Source of the DNA: Bacteroidia bacterium
GTDB taxonomy: Bacteria; Bacteroidota; Bacteroidia; Chitinophagales; Saprospiraceae
DNA: 64,000 bases
Direction: 5' to 3'
Assembly: GCA_030430845.1 (NCBI GenBank)
Contig: JAUIKE010000009.1
Span: 21,222-85,221 of the forward strand
Positions within the stretch are counted from its first letter, which is position 1; each line of letters begins with the position of its first letter. A model generated the notes under the pieces. It searched no databases. It saw nothing but the letters and a program-made list of their open reading frames with translations, and had not been told where the DNA came from. Position numbers and translations under genes: made by a program. Of this stretch, positions 53,550-62,649 are shown piece by piece.

Positions 53550-53777
53550 ATGTCCTTTGATAACTTAAATGAGAAAGATTGGAATATGGTAAGATATGAT
53601 TGGGAATATCCCATCTATAAACGACCTCCACAAAAAACAATCCATAATGGACTGCTAGTTGAATCTTTCTTTCATCCGATTGAAGACGAATTAATCAATA
53701 AAATAAGAAGGTTTAAAAGAGGTTTGATATTAGGGTGCGTTGCTTGGTTGACCAATGAAAAAATTGCTATATTTTAA
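53550..53777 (+). pseudogene. Short fragment resembling the start of a PLD-like protein
   Basis: A 75-codon AT-rich frame. The second half (NKIRRFKRGLILGCVAWLTN) resembles the early strand of phospholipase D-like nuclease domains, where AVAW(L/F)T(N/D)E is typical, but the frame stops right after NEKIAIF with no HKD motif. It is best read as a truncated remnant; a genuine small protein cannot be excluded. It lies 29 bp before hsdM and may mark where the restriction module replaced an earlier gene. Confidence 0.4.
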
Positions 53778-53806
53778 GCCATAAAACCAACAACAAGCAT
53801 ACACAC

Positions 53807-55525
53807 ATGATCAACTTCAAACAAACCGCCAATTTCATCTGGGAAATAGCCAACCTGCTCCGCGGAGATTACAAACAAAGCGACTACGGTAAGGTGATCT
53901 TACCCCTGACCGTACTCAGGCGACTGGATTGCGTCCTGTCCCCCACAAAACAAAAGGTGCTGGACTATCTGCCCAAGCTCCAAAGCACCAAGGTCCAAAA
54001 TGTCGACCCGATACTCAATAAGGTGGCCAAGCATAACTTTCACAACCGCTCCAAATACGACTTTGAAAAGCTGGTCGCCGATCCTGATAATATCGCGGCC
54101 AACCTGCGCAACTTCATCAATGGCTTTTCTGAAAATGCCCGGGAGATCATCGAATATTTTGAGTTTGACAAACAGATCGACCGGCTGGAAAAATCCAACC
54201 TGCTTTACCTGGTGGTCAAACGCTTTCAGGAAGTGGACATGCACCCGGATACCATGAGCAATGTCGAAGCGGGATACCTGTTTGAAGAACTGATCCGGAA
54301 GTTTGCGGAAATATCTAATGAAACTGCGGGGGAACACTTTACCCCGCGTGAGGTGATCCGGCTAATGGTTAACCTGCTATTCATGGCAGATAAGGATGTT
54401 CTGACGCAGGCAGGGATCGTGAAAACCCTCTATGATCCGGCAGGAGGGACAGGGGGAATGCTGACCGTGGCCGATGAATACGTACGTGAACTGAACCCGG
54501 ATTCCCGCCTTGAATTATTCGGACAGGAGATCAACCCGGAATCCTATGCGATCTTTAAGGCCGATATGCTGATCAAGGGGCAGAATGCCTCAAACGTCAA
54601 GTTTGGCAACAGCTTTACCGATGATGGACTGGAAGATCACCAATTCGATTACATGCTCTCCAACCCGCCCTTTGGAGTGTCCTGGAAGAAGGTGCAAAAG
54701 CAGATAAAGAAGGAATACGAGGACCTGGGTTTTTCCGGCCGCTTTGGGGCAGGACTGCCGCGCGTGAGTGATGGCTCTTTGCTTTTCCTGCAACACATGA
54801 TGTCTAAGATGAAACAGAACGAGCAGGGCACCCGCCTGGCTATTGTCTTTAATGGATCACCGCTCTTTACAGGTAGTGCAGGAAGCGGGGAAAGCGAGAT
54901 CAGGCGGTGGGTGATCGAAAATGATATGCTGGAAGCCATTATCGCGCTTCCTGATCAGCTTTTTTACAATACGGGCATTTCGACCTATATCTGGGTGGTA
55001 GACAACAGGAAACGCCCTGAGCGCAAAGGAAAGGTACAAATGATCAATGCGGTTTCTATGTTCAAGAAAATGAGTAAGAGCCTGGGAAATAAAAGGAATA
55101 TGATCAGTAAAGCCCAGATCGCAAAAATCACCCAGATTTACGGAGACTTTGAAGAGGGAAAATACTGCAAGATTTTCGATAATGAAGACTTTGGGTATAG
55201 CCGGATAACGGTTGAACGACCAGAGCGGGATGATAATGGGGAGATCATCACAGATCGCAAGGGTAATCCTAAAGCCGATAGCTCGCTGCGAGATTACGAG
55301 AATGTGCCGCTTAAAGAAGACATTGAGGAATATTTTAACAGCGAAGTGCTGCCCCATGTACCGGACGCTTGGATCGATCACAGTAAGACTAAGATCGGCT
55401 ACGAGATCAACTTCACGCGCTACTTCTATGAGTACACACCACTACGTTCAACGTCTGAAATCCGTGCTGATATTCTGAAACTCAAAGACCAGATGACTGG
55501 CCAAACTCTAAAAGCAATCAACTGA
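53807..55525 (+). CDS. hsdM: Type I restriction-modification system, DNA methyltransferase subunit
   Basis: A 572-residue N6-adenine methyltransferase (M subunit). The N-terminal helical HsdM_N domain (about 1-140; IWEIANLLRGDYKQSDYGKV) precedes the catalytic domain. There the SAM site is DPAGGTGGML (Asp210 on) and the catalytic motif IV is NPPF (286-289). SNETAGEHFTPREVIRLMV is the conserved segment before motif I. The C-terminal region interacts with HsdS. The stop overlaps the hsdS start (ATGA arrangement), so the two are coupled. Together with HsdS it methylates the host target and with HsdR it restricts foreign DNA. Confidence 0.96.
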   Translation: MINFKQTANFIWEIANLLRGDYKQSDYGKVILPLTVLRRLDCVLSPTKQKVLDYLPKLQSTKVQNVDPILNKVAKHNFHNRSKYDFEKLVADPDNIAANLRNFINGFSENAREIIEYFEFDKQIDRLEKSNLLYLVVKRFQEVDMHPDTMSNVEAGYLFEELIRKFAEISNETAGEHFTPREVIRLMVNLLFMADKDVLTQAGIVKTLYDPAGGTGGMLTVADEYVRELNPDSRLELFGQEINPESYAIFKADMLIKGQNASNVKFGNSFTDDGLEDHQFDYMLSNPPFGVSWKKVQKQIKKEYEDLGFSGRFGAGLPRVSDGSLLFLQHMMSKMKQNEQGTRLAIVFNGSPLFTGSAGSGESEIRRWVIENDMLEAIIALPDQLFYNTGISTYIWVVDNRKRPERKGKVQMINAVSMFKKMSKSLGNKRNMISKAQIAKITQIYGDFEEGKYCKIFDNEDFGYSRITVERPERDDNGEIITDRKGNPKADSSLRDYENVPLKEDIEEYFNSEVLPHVPDAWIDHSKTKIGYEINFTRYFYEYTPLRSTSEIRADILKLKDQMTGQTLKAIN

Positions 55526-56874
55526 TGAAACCTTATCCAGCATATAAAGATTCAGGGATTGAGTGGATTGGGGAGGTGCCGGAGCATTGGGAGGCTATTC
55601 GAGGTGATCATTTGTTTGAAAACACTAGAAATAGCATTTCCAAAGAAGACCTGAATGAGAAGACTGTTTTTCATTACAGCATTCCTGTTGTTCAAGAAAC
55701 CGGCAATGGAACTTTCGAAGACGGTTCTACAATCGATAGTAATAAATATATTTTAGAAGGGGGTGAACTTCTGTATTCAAAACTTAACCCAAGAAAAGAG
55801 ACTATTTGTATATCAGAAAAAAGTAATAATCTTATAGTTTGTTCAACAGAGTTTGTAGTTCTTGAGCCCCAAAACATTGACTTAAATTTTGCCTATTTCC
55901 TTTTCAAGGCTCATCCAACAAGGGAGAGGATTTGTTCAACCGTCCAATCTGCAACGAAAAGCCACCAAAGAGCCAATCCTTCTGAGATTTACAAACTGTG
56001 GCATATAATTCCCAAAGACCCTTCCGAACAAACCGCCATCGCCAATTTCCTCGATCACAAAACTGCCCAGATAGACGCTGCCATCGAGAAGCACCGCCGG
56101 CTGATCGAGCTGCTGCAAGAACACCGCGCCGCCATCATCAATGAAGCCGTGACCAAGGGCATCAACCCGAACGCCCCGATGAAGGATTCAGGGATTGAGT
56201 GGATTGGGGAGATTCCTGGGCATTGGGAGCAAAACACCAAGTTGCTATACATTGCAAAAGATGAGAAGCATTCATTTGTAAATGGCCCCTTTGGAAGCGA
56301 TTTACTAACAAGTGAAATAAGTAAGGATGGGGATGTCCCAGTAATTTATATTAGGGATATAAAACACGGTTTTTATAAGAGAGAACGTAAAGCCTTTGTT
56401 TCTTTCGAAAAAGCAGATCAATTAGCATTTTGTCAGGTTGATCCAAATGATTTATTAATAGCAAAGGTAGGAGACCCACCAGGTACAGCAGCAATTTATC
56501 CTAGTTCCGAGCCGCAGGGCATTGTCACTCAAGATGTGGTAAGAATAAGAACAAAACAAAACCTAGTTTCAAGCGAATACTTGGTCTATTTATTCAACTC
56601 AGATTATGGCAGATCAATGATCAAAACGGTGACTGTAGAGTCTACCAGGAGTAGATTTAGTTTGGGAGATTTTAAAAATCTAAGAATTATCCTTCCCCCA
56701 TTGGAAGAACAAAAAGAAATTGCAAAATACATCGAAACTGAAACGACCCGTATCGACGAAGAAATCACCCTCGCCCAACAAGAAATAGACCTACTGGAAG
56801 AATACAGACAAGCCCTGATCGCGGAAGCCGTCACCGGAAAGATTGACGTACGGGACTATCCGTTAGAGGATTGA
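55525..56874 (+). CDS. hsdS: Type I restriction-modification system, specificity subunit
   Basis: A 449-residue specificity subunit with two target-recognition domains. Each half begins DSGIEWIGEVPEHWE / DSGIEWIGEIPGHWE, and each ends in a helical conserved region (EQTAIANFLDHKTAQID about 170-215; EQKEIAKYIETETTRID about 390-440). The TRDs lie at about 15-165 and 225-385 and determine the two half-sites of a bipartite DNA target. TRD-coding DNA is more AT-rich than the conserved regions, as usual for exchanged TRDs. A 27-bp exact direct repeat (55549-55575 and 56185-56211) lies at the start of both halves and could serve recombination. The target sequence cannot be predicted by eye. Confidence 0.95.
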   Translation: MKPYPAYKDSGIEWIGEVPEHWEAIRGDHLFENTRNSISKEDLNEKTVFHYSIPVVQETGNGTFEDGSTIDSNKYILEGGELLYSKLNPRKETICISEKSNNLIVCSTEFVVLEPQNIDLNFAYFLFKAHPTRERICSTVQSATKSHQRANPSEIYKLWHIIPKDPSEQTAIANFLDHKTAQIDAAIEKHRRLIELLQEHRAAIINEAVTKGINPNAPMKDSGIEWIGEIPGHWEQNTKLLYIAKDEKHSFVNGPFGSDLLTSEISKDGDVPVIYIRDIKHGFYKRERKAFVSFEKADQLAFCQVDPNDLLIAKVGDPPGTAAIYPSSEPQGIVTQDVVRIRTKQNLVSSEYLVYLFNSDYGRSMIKTVTVESTRSRFSLGDFKNLRIILPPLEEQKEIAKYIETETTRIDEEITLAQQEIDLLEEYRQALIAEAVTGKIDVRDYPLED

Positions 56875-56881
56875 TTTAAAA

Positions 56882-56904
56882 GCCAAAAATGTGACATTTT
56901 TGGC
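56882..56904. terminator. Hairpin between hsdS and the convergent PIN gene
   Basis: Perfect 10-bp stem GCCAAAAATG/CATTTTTGGC with TGA loop, 7 bp after the hsdS stop; A/T-rich stem bottom. Possible bidirectional terminator. Confidence 0.5.
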
Positions 56905-56953
56905 CAGGGTTAGCCGTATTATATTAAGTTCAATATGCTACAATTCCTTATTT

Positions 56954-57433
56954 TTAGAACAATTCCCCGAAGAAAGTAGCTGGTGGTGTACGTAGATCGA
57001 GCAAGTCAAAGTCTACCAGCATTTCTGATTTCAGGAAATTGTGGAGACTCGTGCAGTTATCGTCACGGGTGATGAATAAATCTGCTTTTTCTTCCTGTGC
57101 CTGGGCCATTAGCTTAGTATCATTGGGAATAACGATTCGCTTTTCAAGAATTACAGCACCTTTGCGGCGTGCAGCAAAGGCCGCTTTTGCAAATATAGCC
57201 GCCCTACGAGCGTGGTTGCTGTTAAAAGGGATCACTTGAGTGTGTCGGAAGGGCAGGTGATCGATCTCATCACCTATGCCGTATTCTGCCATCACGATGG
57301 TGGAGAGCAATAAAGAAGCCTTGTCTTTTCGAAAACGATCAAAGTAAGCGCGGGCGTGGGCATGGTCCGGATCTTCCCGGTTCAGGAGTCGGATCAAAAA
57401 ACTGGTGTCTAGAAAGATGCGCTTATTCTTCAT
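56954..57433 (-). CDS. PIN-domain ribonuclease, VapC-like toxin candidate
   Basis: A 159-residue PIN-domain protein. The acidic residues expected for Mg-dependent RNase activity are visible: Asp9 in IFLDTSFLI, Glu50 in VMAEYG, Asp105 in IPNDTKLMAQA and Asp124/125 in ITRDDN. It is slightly longer than usual VapC toxins (about 130-140). The start overlaps the end of the 265-residue gene upstream by 11 bp, the organisation of a toxin-antitoxin operon, although the partner is not a typical small antitoxin. It lies between hsdS and hsdR on the opposite strand, so it may stabilise the restriction locus (inference). Confidence 0.85.
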   Translation of the reverse strand: MKNKRIFLDTSFLIRLLNREDPDHAHARAYFDRFRKDKASLLLSTIVMAEYGIGDEIDHLPFRHTQVIPFNSNHARRAAIFAKAAFAARRKGAVILEKRIVIPNDTKLMAQAQEEKADLFITRDDNCTSLHNFLKSEMLVDFDLLDLRTPPATFFGELF

Positions 57434-58220
57434 AGCCTCGGATCTCTTTTAACCAGGAATCGCTGTTTTTCACCTCAGACCAGGACTCTGTCGCTTCTTT
57501 TATCAGGCGATCAAGATAATCTTCATCTGATTCCTCCATTTCTTCCGGATCAATAAATTCAATAAGCCTGGATGACCTCGGGTCGAACTGTCCGGTTTCG
57601 ATATTTTGTTTGATGCTTACGCGTACTTGCTGGGTTTTGTAGAGCCGATTTTTATCATCTGAAGCGAGCTGCTGTTCTGTAGCGGAAATGATGACCGTCC
57701 GAAGGTCGTATTCATCGGTATCGAGATGAATGTTTGGATTGGACTTCCCACCAATGTTGGTAATTTTCCCTTTTAAGTAAAGCTCTGCATCTACCCAGGT
57801 AGGAATCGGCTGTTTCCAATAAGGGGCACTTTTCTGACTGATGTGCAATTTTTGGGCTTTGGGCTTTCCTTCTGCCCCCAGTGCGATAGAGAATTCATGC
57901 TTGATGGCAACCTCTTGAAAGAAAGCAATGGCATCCCTCTGCTTTTGAGCTAGCAATCCGAGATCACGAGTATGCTCTACTTCTTCCATCAGGGCTTGCA
58001 CTTCGATGACTCTGCCGGCTGCAGCCAGGAAAGAGACAATCACACTACCTTCCGACACCCGTACACTGACCTTCTCCTTCTTTTTTCCATCAGGATACAA
58101 CAAATCCCGGCCATTCTGCATAATGGCGATCATCTCATCCACGTCAATATCCTCCGGACGAAGGGCTTGCGCATCATGGATACCAGATAGTCTTACCTCA
58201 AAGGATCGGAATGGAGTCAT
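57423..58220 (-). CDS. Partner protein of the PIN-domain nuclease, unknown family
   Basis: A 265-residue cytoplasmic protein overlapping the PIN gene by 11 bp. The N-terminus (FEVRLSGIHDAQALRPEDID) is followed by an amphipathic segment with GKKKEKVSVRVSEGSVIVSF. The middle (ILGAEGKPKAQKL-like region, IPTWVDAELYLKGKITNIG) and the acidic C-terminus (DPEEMEESDEDYLDRLIKE) show no recognised DNA-binding motif. Proteins of this organisation occur next to PIN nucleases and may act as a long antitoxin, with the acidic C-terminal tail occupying the nuclease. This is inference from the overlap only. It is divergent from hsdR across 209 bp. Confidence 0.65.
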   Translation of the reverse strand: MTPFRSFEVRLSGIHDAQALRPEDIDVDEMIAIMQNGRDLLYPDGKKKEKVSVRVSEGSVIVSFLAAAGRVIEVQALMEEVEHTRDLGLLAQKQRDAIAFFQEVAIKHEFSIALGAEGKPKAQKLHISQKSAPYWKQPIPTWVDAELYLKGKITNIGGKSNPNIHLDTDEYDLRTVIISATEQQLASDDKNRLYKTQQVRVSIKQNIETGQFDPRSSRLIEFIDPEEMEESDEDYLDRLIKEATESWSEVKNSDSWLKEIRGYEE

Positions 58221-58429
58221 TTTGTTTATTTAAAAACCAGGTTTTGTAAAACCCTCGCTAATATTGTTATCTTCAAAATAAGTATTTATTACAGTGAAAA
58301 GCAATATTTGAGTGTAGTTGTTCTATTCCTACCTGGCAAAATGTTTTTTTTTGACAGGAAACGGATCAGATCGGCCAATTTATCCGTACAATTAAAGATA
58401 GCAGTTGTTAATTTAAAACGAACAACCCC

Positions 58430-61426
58430 ATGGCAAAAGGAATACACACAGAAGAAACCTTCGAATCAGCCATAGAAACCGCTCTGATCGAAAGCGGCGA
58501 TTACATCAAAGGCGGTCCAGACAATTACGATGCTGCCTTAGCCCTTGATCCCACAACCCTGTTTTCTTTCCTACAAACCACACAACCAAAGAAGTGGGAG
58601 AAGATCAGCAAGATACACGGCGCATCGGTCAAGCAGAAGCTCTTAAATCGCCTCACCAATGAAATTGACCTGCGCGGAATGCTTGATGTCGTGCGCAAAG
58701 GCTTTACCGATTACGGGGTAAAATTCAACCTGGCCTATTTTCGCCCTGAAACCACGCTCAACCCTGAAACCGAAGCCCTGTACCAGCAAAACATCCTTAC
58801 CGTCACACGGCAAGTATATTACAGCACCAAGCACCGGAACAGCCTGGACATGCTGCTGTCCCTGAACGGCCTGCCGATTGTCACCATCGAGCTAAAGAAC
58901 CAGTTTACCGGGCAAACAGCCGAGAACGCCAAACGCCAGTACCGCTATGACCGGGATTACAAAGAATTGCTGTTTCAGTTTAAAAAACGGGCACTGGTAC
59001 ATTTTGCAGTGGATACCGATGTGGCCTTCATGACCACACGCCTCAACGGCGCCAAGACCTATTACCTCCCCTTTAATCAGGGATACCACAACGGTAAGGG
59101 CAACCCACCTAACCCGAACGGATACCGAACAGCATATCTATGGAACGAGGTCTGGCGCAAAGACAGTCTGATGGAGATCATCGGCAAATTCATGCACATC
59201 GAAACCGAAGAGATCGAGATCGGGGGAAAGATCAGAAAAAAGGAAACCATGTTTTTCCCACGCTACCATCAAATGGACGTCGTGCGGAAGCTGGTCAGAG
59301 ACGTAAGGCAAAACCAAGCCGGACAAAACTATCTGATCCAGCACTCCGCAGGGAGCGGCAAGAGTAAATCCATTGCCTGGCTGTCCTATCAGCTATTCAG
59401 TTTGCACAGTCAAGAGAACGAACGGATTTACAATGCGGTCATTGTCATTACCGATCGCACCGTTTTGGATTCACAGCTTCAAAACACCATATATCAGATC
59501 GAGCACAAGCAAGGGGTTGTCCAGAAAATCGATCAGGATTCGGCGCAGCTTGCAGACAGCCTGACCAAAGGAGGCAGTATCATTATTACCACCCTGCAAA
59601 AGTTCCCCTTTGTACTGGACAAAATCGGAGACCTGCCCAGCCGAAACTATGCCGTGATCATTGATGAGGCCCACAGTTCGCAAGGCGGGGAAGCCACCAA
59701 AAAAATGAAAGAAGTGCTGGCCGGTGCCTCTTTAGAAGAAGCAATGGCCGAGGAAGCCGATACAGAGGATGAAGACACCGCTCTGGATGAGATCAGGCGG
59801 TCGATGCTGTCCCGTGGCCGTCAACCTAACCTCAGCTTTTTTGCTTTTACGGCTACTCCAAAGGCCAAGACACTGGAAGTATTTGGAACGCAGGACATTG
59901 ACGGTAAGCCAAGGCCATTTCACCTGTATTCGATGCGCCAGGCCATCGAGGAAGGTTTTATTCTTGACGTACTTCAAAACTACACAACTTATAAAACCTA
60001 CTATAAGCTCTCCAAGGCCATCGAGGACGATCCAGAAGTCAACAAGAAAAAAGCAGCCAGGGCCATCGGGCGGTTTTTGTCTCTCCATCCGCATAATCTG
60101 TCCCAAAAAACGGAAGTTATGGTCGAACACTTCCGGCAGGTCGTAAGCAAGAAGATCGGCGGTAAGGCCAAGGCCATGGTCGTAAGCGGATCACGCCTTC
60201 ATGCCGTGCGCTACAAAAGAGAATTTGATCGCTACATCAAAGAAAAGGGATACGACAAAGGAGACAATGCTATTAGGACACTGGTGGCCTTTTCAGGAAA
60301 AGTGATTGATGAAGGCGTGGAATTTACCGAGCCGCAAATGAACGGCTTCGGATACAAGGAACTGCGCAAGAAATTCGATACAGACGAATACCAGATTTTA
60401 CTGGTCGCCGATAAATACCAGACCGGCTTTGATCAGCCGCTTTTGCATACCATGTATGTAGACAAGAAGCTCTCCGGCGTGAAGGCCGTGCAGACACTTT
60501 CCAGGTTGAACAGAACAGCGTCCGGTAAAGAAGATACCTTTGTGCTGGACTTCGTGAACGACAGGGAAGTCATACTGGCCTCTTTCCAGCCTTATTACGA
60601 GGTAACGACCGTAGAGGAAACAACTGACCCTAATCATCTATACGACCTAAAGACAGAGATTGAAAAATCCCAAATCATTTGGCAAACAGAGGTTGATCAG
60701 TTTGTAGAGGTGTACTTCTCGAACACCAAAGCCTTCAACGTCAAAGATCAGGCCAAGCTCAACGCCTATGTTGATCCGGCCATCGAACGTTTTAAGGGCT
60801 TACCAGAAGAGGCCCAGGACGAGCTAAAAAACTCAGTCAAGGCGTTTACGCGCCTCTATTCCTTCCTATCTCAGATCATGCCCTTTTATGACATTGAATT
60901 AGAAAAGTTGTTTACCTATTTGCGGTTTTTCCAGAAAAAACTCCCCAAGTCGAGCTTGACGGAACGTTTCCAGCTAACCGATGAAGTCGCTCTGGAATAC
61001 TATCGCCTTCAAAAGATTGAAGAAGGGCAGATCGCCTTGCAACAAGGAGAAGAGGGGCAACTATCAGGCGTCAAGGAAGCCGGGATGCGTTACGACAAGG
61101 AGGAAATGGCTCCCATATCCGAGATCATCGAAGTATTGAATGACAAACTCGGCACCGATTTTACCCCTGCCGATCAGCTATTCTTTGATCAGATCGAAGA
61201 AGAAATGGTTCAGGATGAAACACTAGCCAAGCAAGCCCAGAGCAACACCAAGGAAAACTTCAAATACGGCTTTGAAGACAAGTTCATGGACGCGGTGATA
61301 GAGCGCATGGAGCAAAACCAGGAACTTTTCGCCAAGCTGATGGATGATGATCAGATGGCTTCGATTGTTAAGACCATGTTGTTGGATAAGGTCTTTAAGC
61401 GGTTGAATGATGGGCCTTCGGTTTAA
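58430..61426 (+). CDS. hsdR: Type I restriction endonuclease, motor/nuclease subunit
   Basis: A 998-residue R subunit that translocates and cleaves unmodified DNA. N-terminal PD-(D/E)XK nuclease: Asp140 in SLDMLLSLNG and Glu154-x-Lys156 in VTIELKNQ. SF2 helicase motor: Walker A HSAGSGKSKS (305-314), VITDRTVLDSQL, DEAH box IIDEAHSSQGG (Asp412), TATPK, and motif VI region QTLSRLNRTASGKED. The C-terminal helical part (to 998) would contact the methyltransferase. Length is normal. It is 2.2 kb from hsdS because the PIN module lies between on the opposite strand, so it must have its own promoter, probably in 58221-58429. Confidence 0.96.
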   Translation: MAKGIHTEETFESAIETALIESGDYIKGGPDNYDAALALDPTTLFSFLQTTQPKKWEKISKIHGASVKQKLLNRLTNEIDLRGMLDVVRKGFTDYGVKFNLAYFRPETTLNPETEALYQQNILTVTRQVYYSTKHRNSLDMLLSLNGLPIVTIELKNQFTGQTAENAKRQYRYDRDYKELLFQFKKRALVHFAVDTDVAFMTTRLNGAKTYYLPFNQGYHNGKGNPPNPNGYRTAYLWNEVWRKDSLMEIIGKFMHIETEEIEIGGKIRKKETMFFPRYHQMDVVRKLVRDVRQNQAGQNYLIQHSAGSGKSKSIAWLSYQLFSLHSQENERIYNAVIVITDRTVLDSQLQNTIYQIEHKQGVVQKIDQDSAQLADSLTKGGSIIITTLQKFPFVLDKIGDLPSRNYAVIIDEAHSSQGGEATKKMKEVLAGASLEEAMAEEADTEDEDTALDEIRRSMLSRGRQPNLSFFAFTATPKAKTLEVFGTQDIDGKPRPFHLYSMRQAIEEGFILDVLQNYTTYKTYYKLSKAIEDDPEVNKKKAARAIGRFLSLHPHNLSQKTEVMVEHFRQVVSKKIGGKAKAMVVSGSRLHAVRYKREFDRYIKEKGYDKGDNAIRTLVAFSGKVIDEGVEFTEPQMNGFGYKELRKKFDTDEYQILLVADKYQTGFDQPLLHTMYVDKKLSGVKAVQTLSRLNRTASGKEDTFVLDFVNDREVILASFQPYYEVTTVEETTDPNHLYDLKTEIEKSQIIWQTEVDQFVEVYFSNTKAFNVKDQAKLNAYVDPAIERFKGLPEEAQDELKNSVKAFTRLYSFLSQIMPFYDIELEKLFTYLRFFQKKLPKSSLTERFQLTDEVALEYYRLQKIEEGQIALQQGEEGQLSGVKEAGMRYDKEEMAPISEIIEVLNDKLGTDFTPADQLFFDQIEEEMVQDETLAKQAQSNTKENFKYGFEDKFMDAVIERMEQNQELFAKLMDDDQMASIVKTMLLDKVFKRLNDGPSV

Positions 61427-61475
61427 CTTTTTTGCCTTTTGCTGTGAAGATTTGAAACTTTTTAACTGATATAGA

Positions 61476-61895
61476 ATGGATTATCGAAATAAGTTTCCCG
61501 TTATTCATAAACTCTTCTACGAGAAATTTGGACAATGGAGAGATCAAATCAAGGAAAAAACCCAGATTATAGATGGTGTATATGTATTATATGCTAATCG
61601 CCCCGTACATAGATTAATTGGCGCCGACAATCAAGGCGTCCTCTATATTGGTAAAGGCAGGAACATTATTGAATATAAGAGAATCGGGAATTTGATTAAC
61701 TCCTTGAATGAGACTGATACCAGCCACCAAGCAGGAGTCAGGTTAAATCCATTATTAAAGGAGGTTTACCCGATAGCGGACATGGAGATAGAAGTTATTT
61801 TGGCAGAGGATTACAGTGATTTGGAAAGCCGATTGTTACATGCGTATTCTGAGCAATTTGGTGAATTGCCTCCTTTGAATAGAGTATTGCCGTGA
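61476..61895 (+). CDS. GIY-YIG nuclease-like protein
   Basis: A 139-residue protein whose core fits a GIY-YIG domain: GVYVLY (34-39) supplies GIY, GVLYIGKGRN (54-63) the YIG strand, with Arg69 or Arg62 in the helix and Glu117 in DLESRLLHAY the metal ligand, then an asparagine near the C-terminus (PPLNRVLP). A larger than usual insertion (about 40-54) separates the two strands. No other domain is fused. It is encoded 49 bp after hsdR and may be an accessory nuclease of the island. Activity is plausible but untested; the role is unknown. Confidence 0.72.
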   Translation: MDYRNKFPVIHKLFYEKFGQWRDQIKEKTQIIDGVYVLYANRPVHRLIGADNQGVLYIGKGRNIIEYKRIGNLINSLNETDTSHQAGVRLNPLLKEVYPIADMEIEVILAEDYSDLESRLLHAYSEQFGELPPLNRVLP

Positions 61896-61946
61896 TGAAA
61901 TATGACTCTAATGCTGATTTAAAAAGCTTTCAAAAAATCATTCATT

Positions 61947-62210
61947 ATGCTAAATTCCAAAATTGACAAGATGATCAAAGATGTATATCCATTCATTGAT
62001 CATGATCGGCACATAACAGGCCACTTGTTTTACTTCATTGAGAAAAATGATAAATTCTTGACTCGGTACAACAACCTGGTTAATGACTATGACCAACACA
62101 AAGTGAATAAAAGAATAGGTAGAAGAATCAGGAAGCTTTATGAGCTACCGAATACTGGCACTTGTAAATCGCCCAAATCTACTTTGATAAAGTCCTACAC
62201 ATTACATTAG
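61947..62210 (+). CDS. Small hypothetical protein
   Basis: An 87-residue basic protein (MLNSKIDKMIKDVYPFIDH at the start, NKRIGRRIRKLYELPNTG, then KSTLIKSYTLH at the end). It has no signal peptide or membrane helix. The sequence looks like a genuine, compact protein: regular helices and a defined IGxxI(R/K) motif. The family is not recognised. It sits between the GIY-YIG gene and the HsdR remnant, 51 bp after the former. Nucleic-acid contact is possible given the charge but not shown. Confidence 0.55.
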   Translation: MLNSKIDKMIKDVYPFIDHDRHITGHLFYFIEKNDKFLTRYNNLVNDYDQHKVNKRIGRRIRKLYELPNTGTCKSPKSTLIKSYTLH

Positions 62211-62215
62211 AGTAA

Positions 62216-62524
62216 TTTACCAAAAAGGTTATTGATCAGAACCTACCTGACGCAGACGACATCCCTGACGCTTTCGAAGCCTTCTGGAACGAAGAAAGGC
62301 AAGCCGCTTTTGAGAATCTCTGCCGGGAAGAGCAGTTGCTATCGGAGCAGTTAAACAATGTAGTCGAATCCTACCTTTTCACCGGCCGCAAGCCGTTGCG
62401 GGATCACATTGTAGGGGCCTTGAAGGTCAAGCCCCGCATTCTGGAACGCAAGACGATCGTGGAGCGGGTTACGGAGAAGGTAATGGGGTTTGTAAGGACG
62501 TTTGATGATGGGATGGGGGTATGA
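62216..62524 (+). pseudogene. C-terminal remnant of a second type I HsdR
   Basis: An open frame without plausible start from 62216, reading TKKVIDQNLPDADDIPDAF..., FWNEERQAAFENLCREEQ and SYLFTGRKPLRDHIVGAL, KPRILERKTIVERVTEKVM, RTFDDGMGV. This is the standard C-terminal tail of another HsdR group (FWxEERxAAFxxLC, YLFTxRxPLRDxI, PSILERxxIxERVTEKI). The complete HsdR at 58430 ends differently and has no such tail. The rest of the ancestral gene is absent from the window. It indicates that an older type I system was displaced or recombined here. Confidence 0.78.
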
Positions 62525-62649
62525 CAAACTAAACAAAAAATCTCAATTTGTTATCTAACCTGAGTTCTGGTTTATTTATAACTTCTCCCAGCTATTACCG
62601 TAAATAGGTAATATATAGTATTCTATTCTTTTACAAAAAAAGAAGCCCC

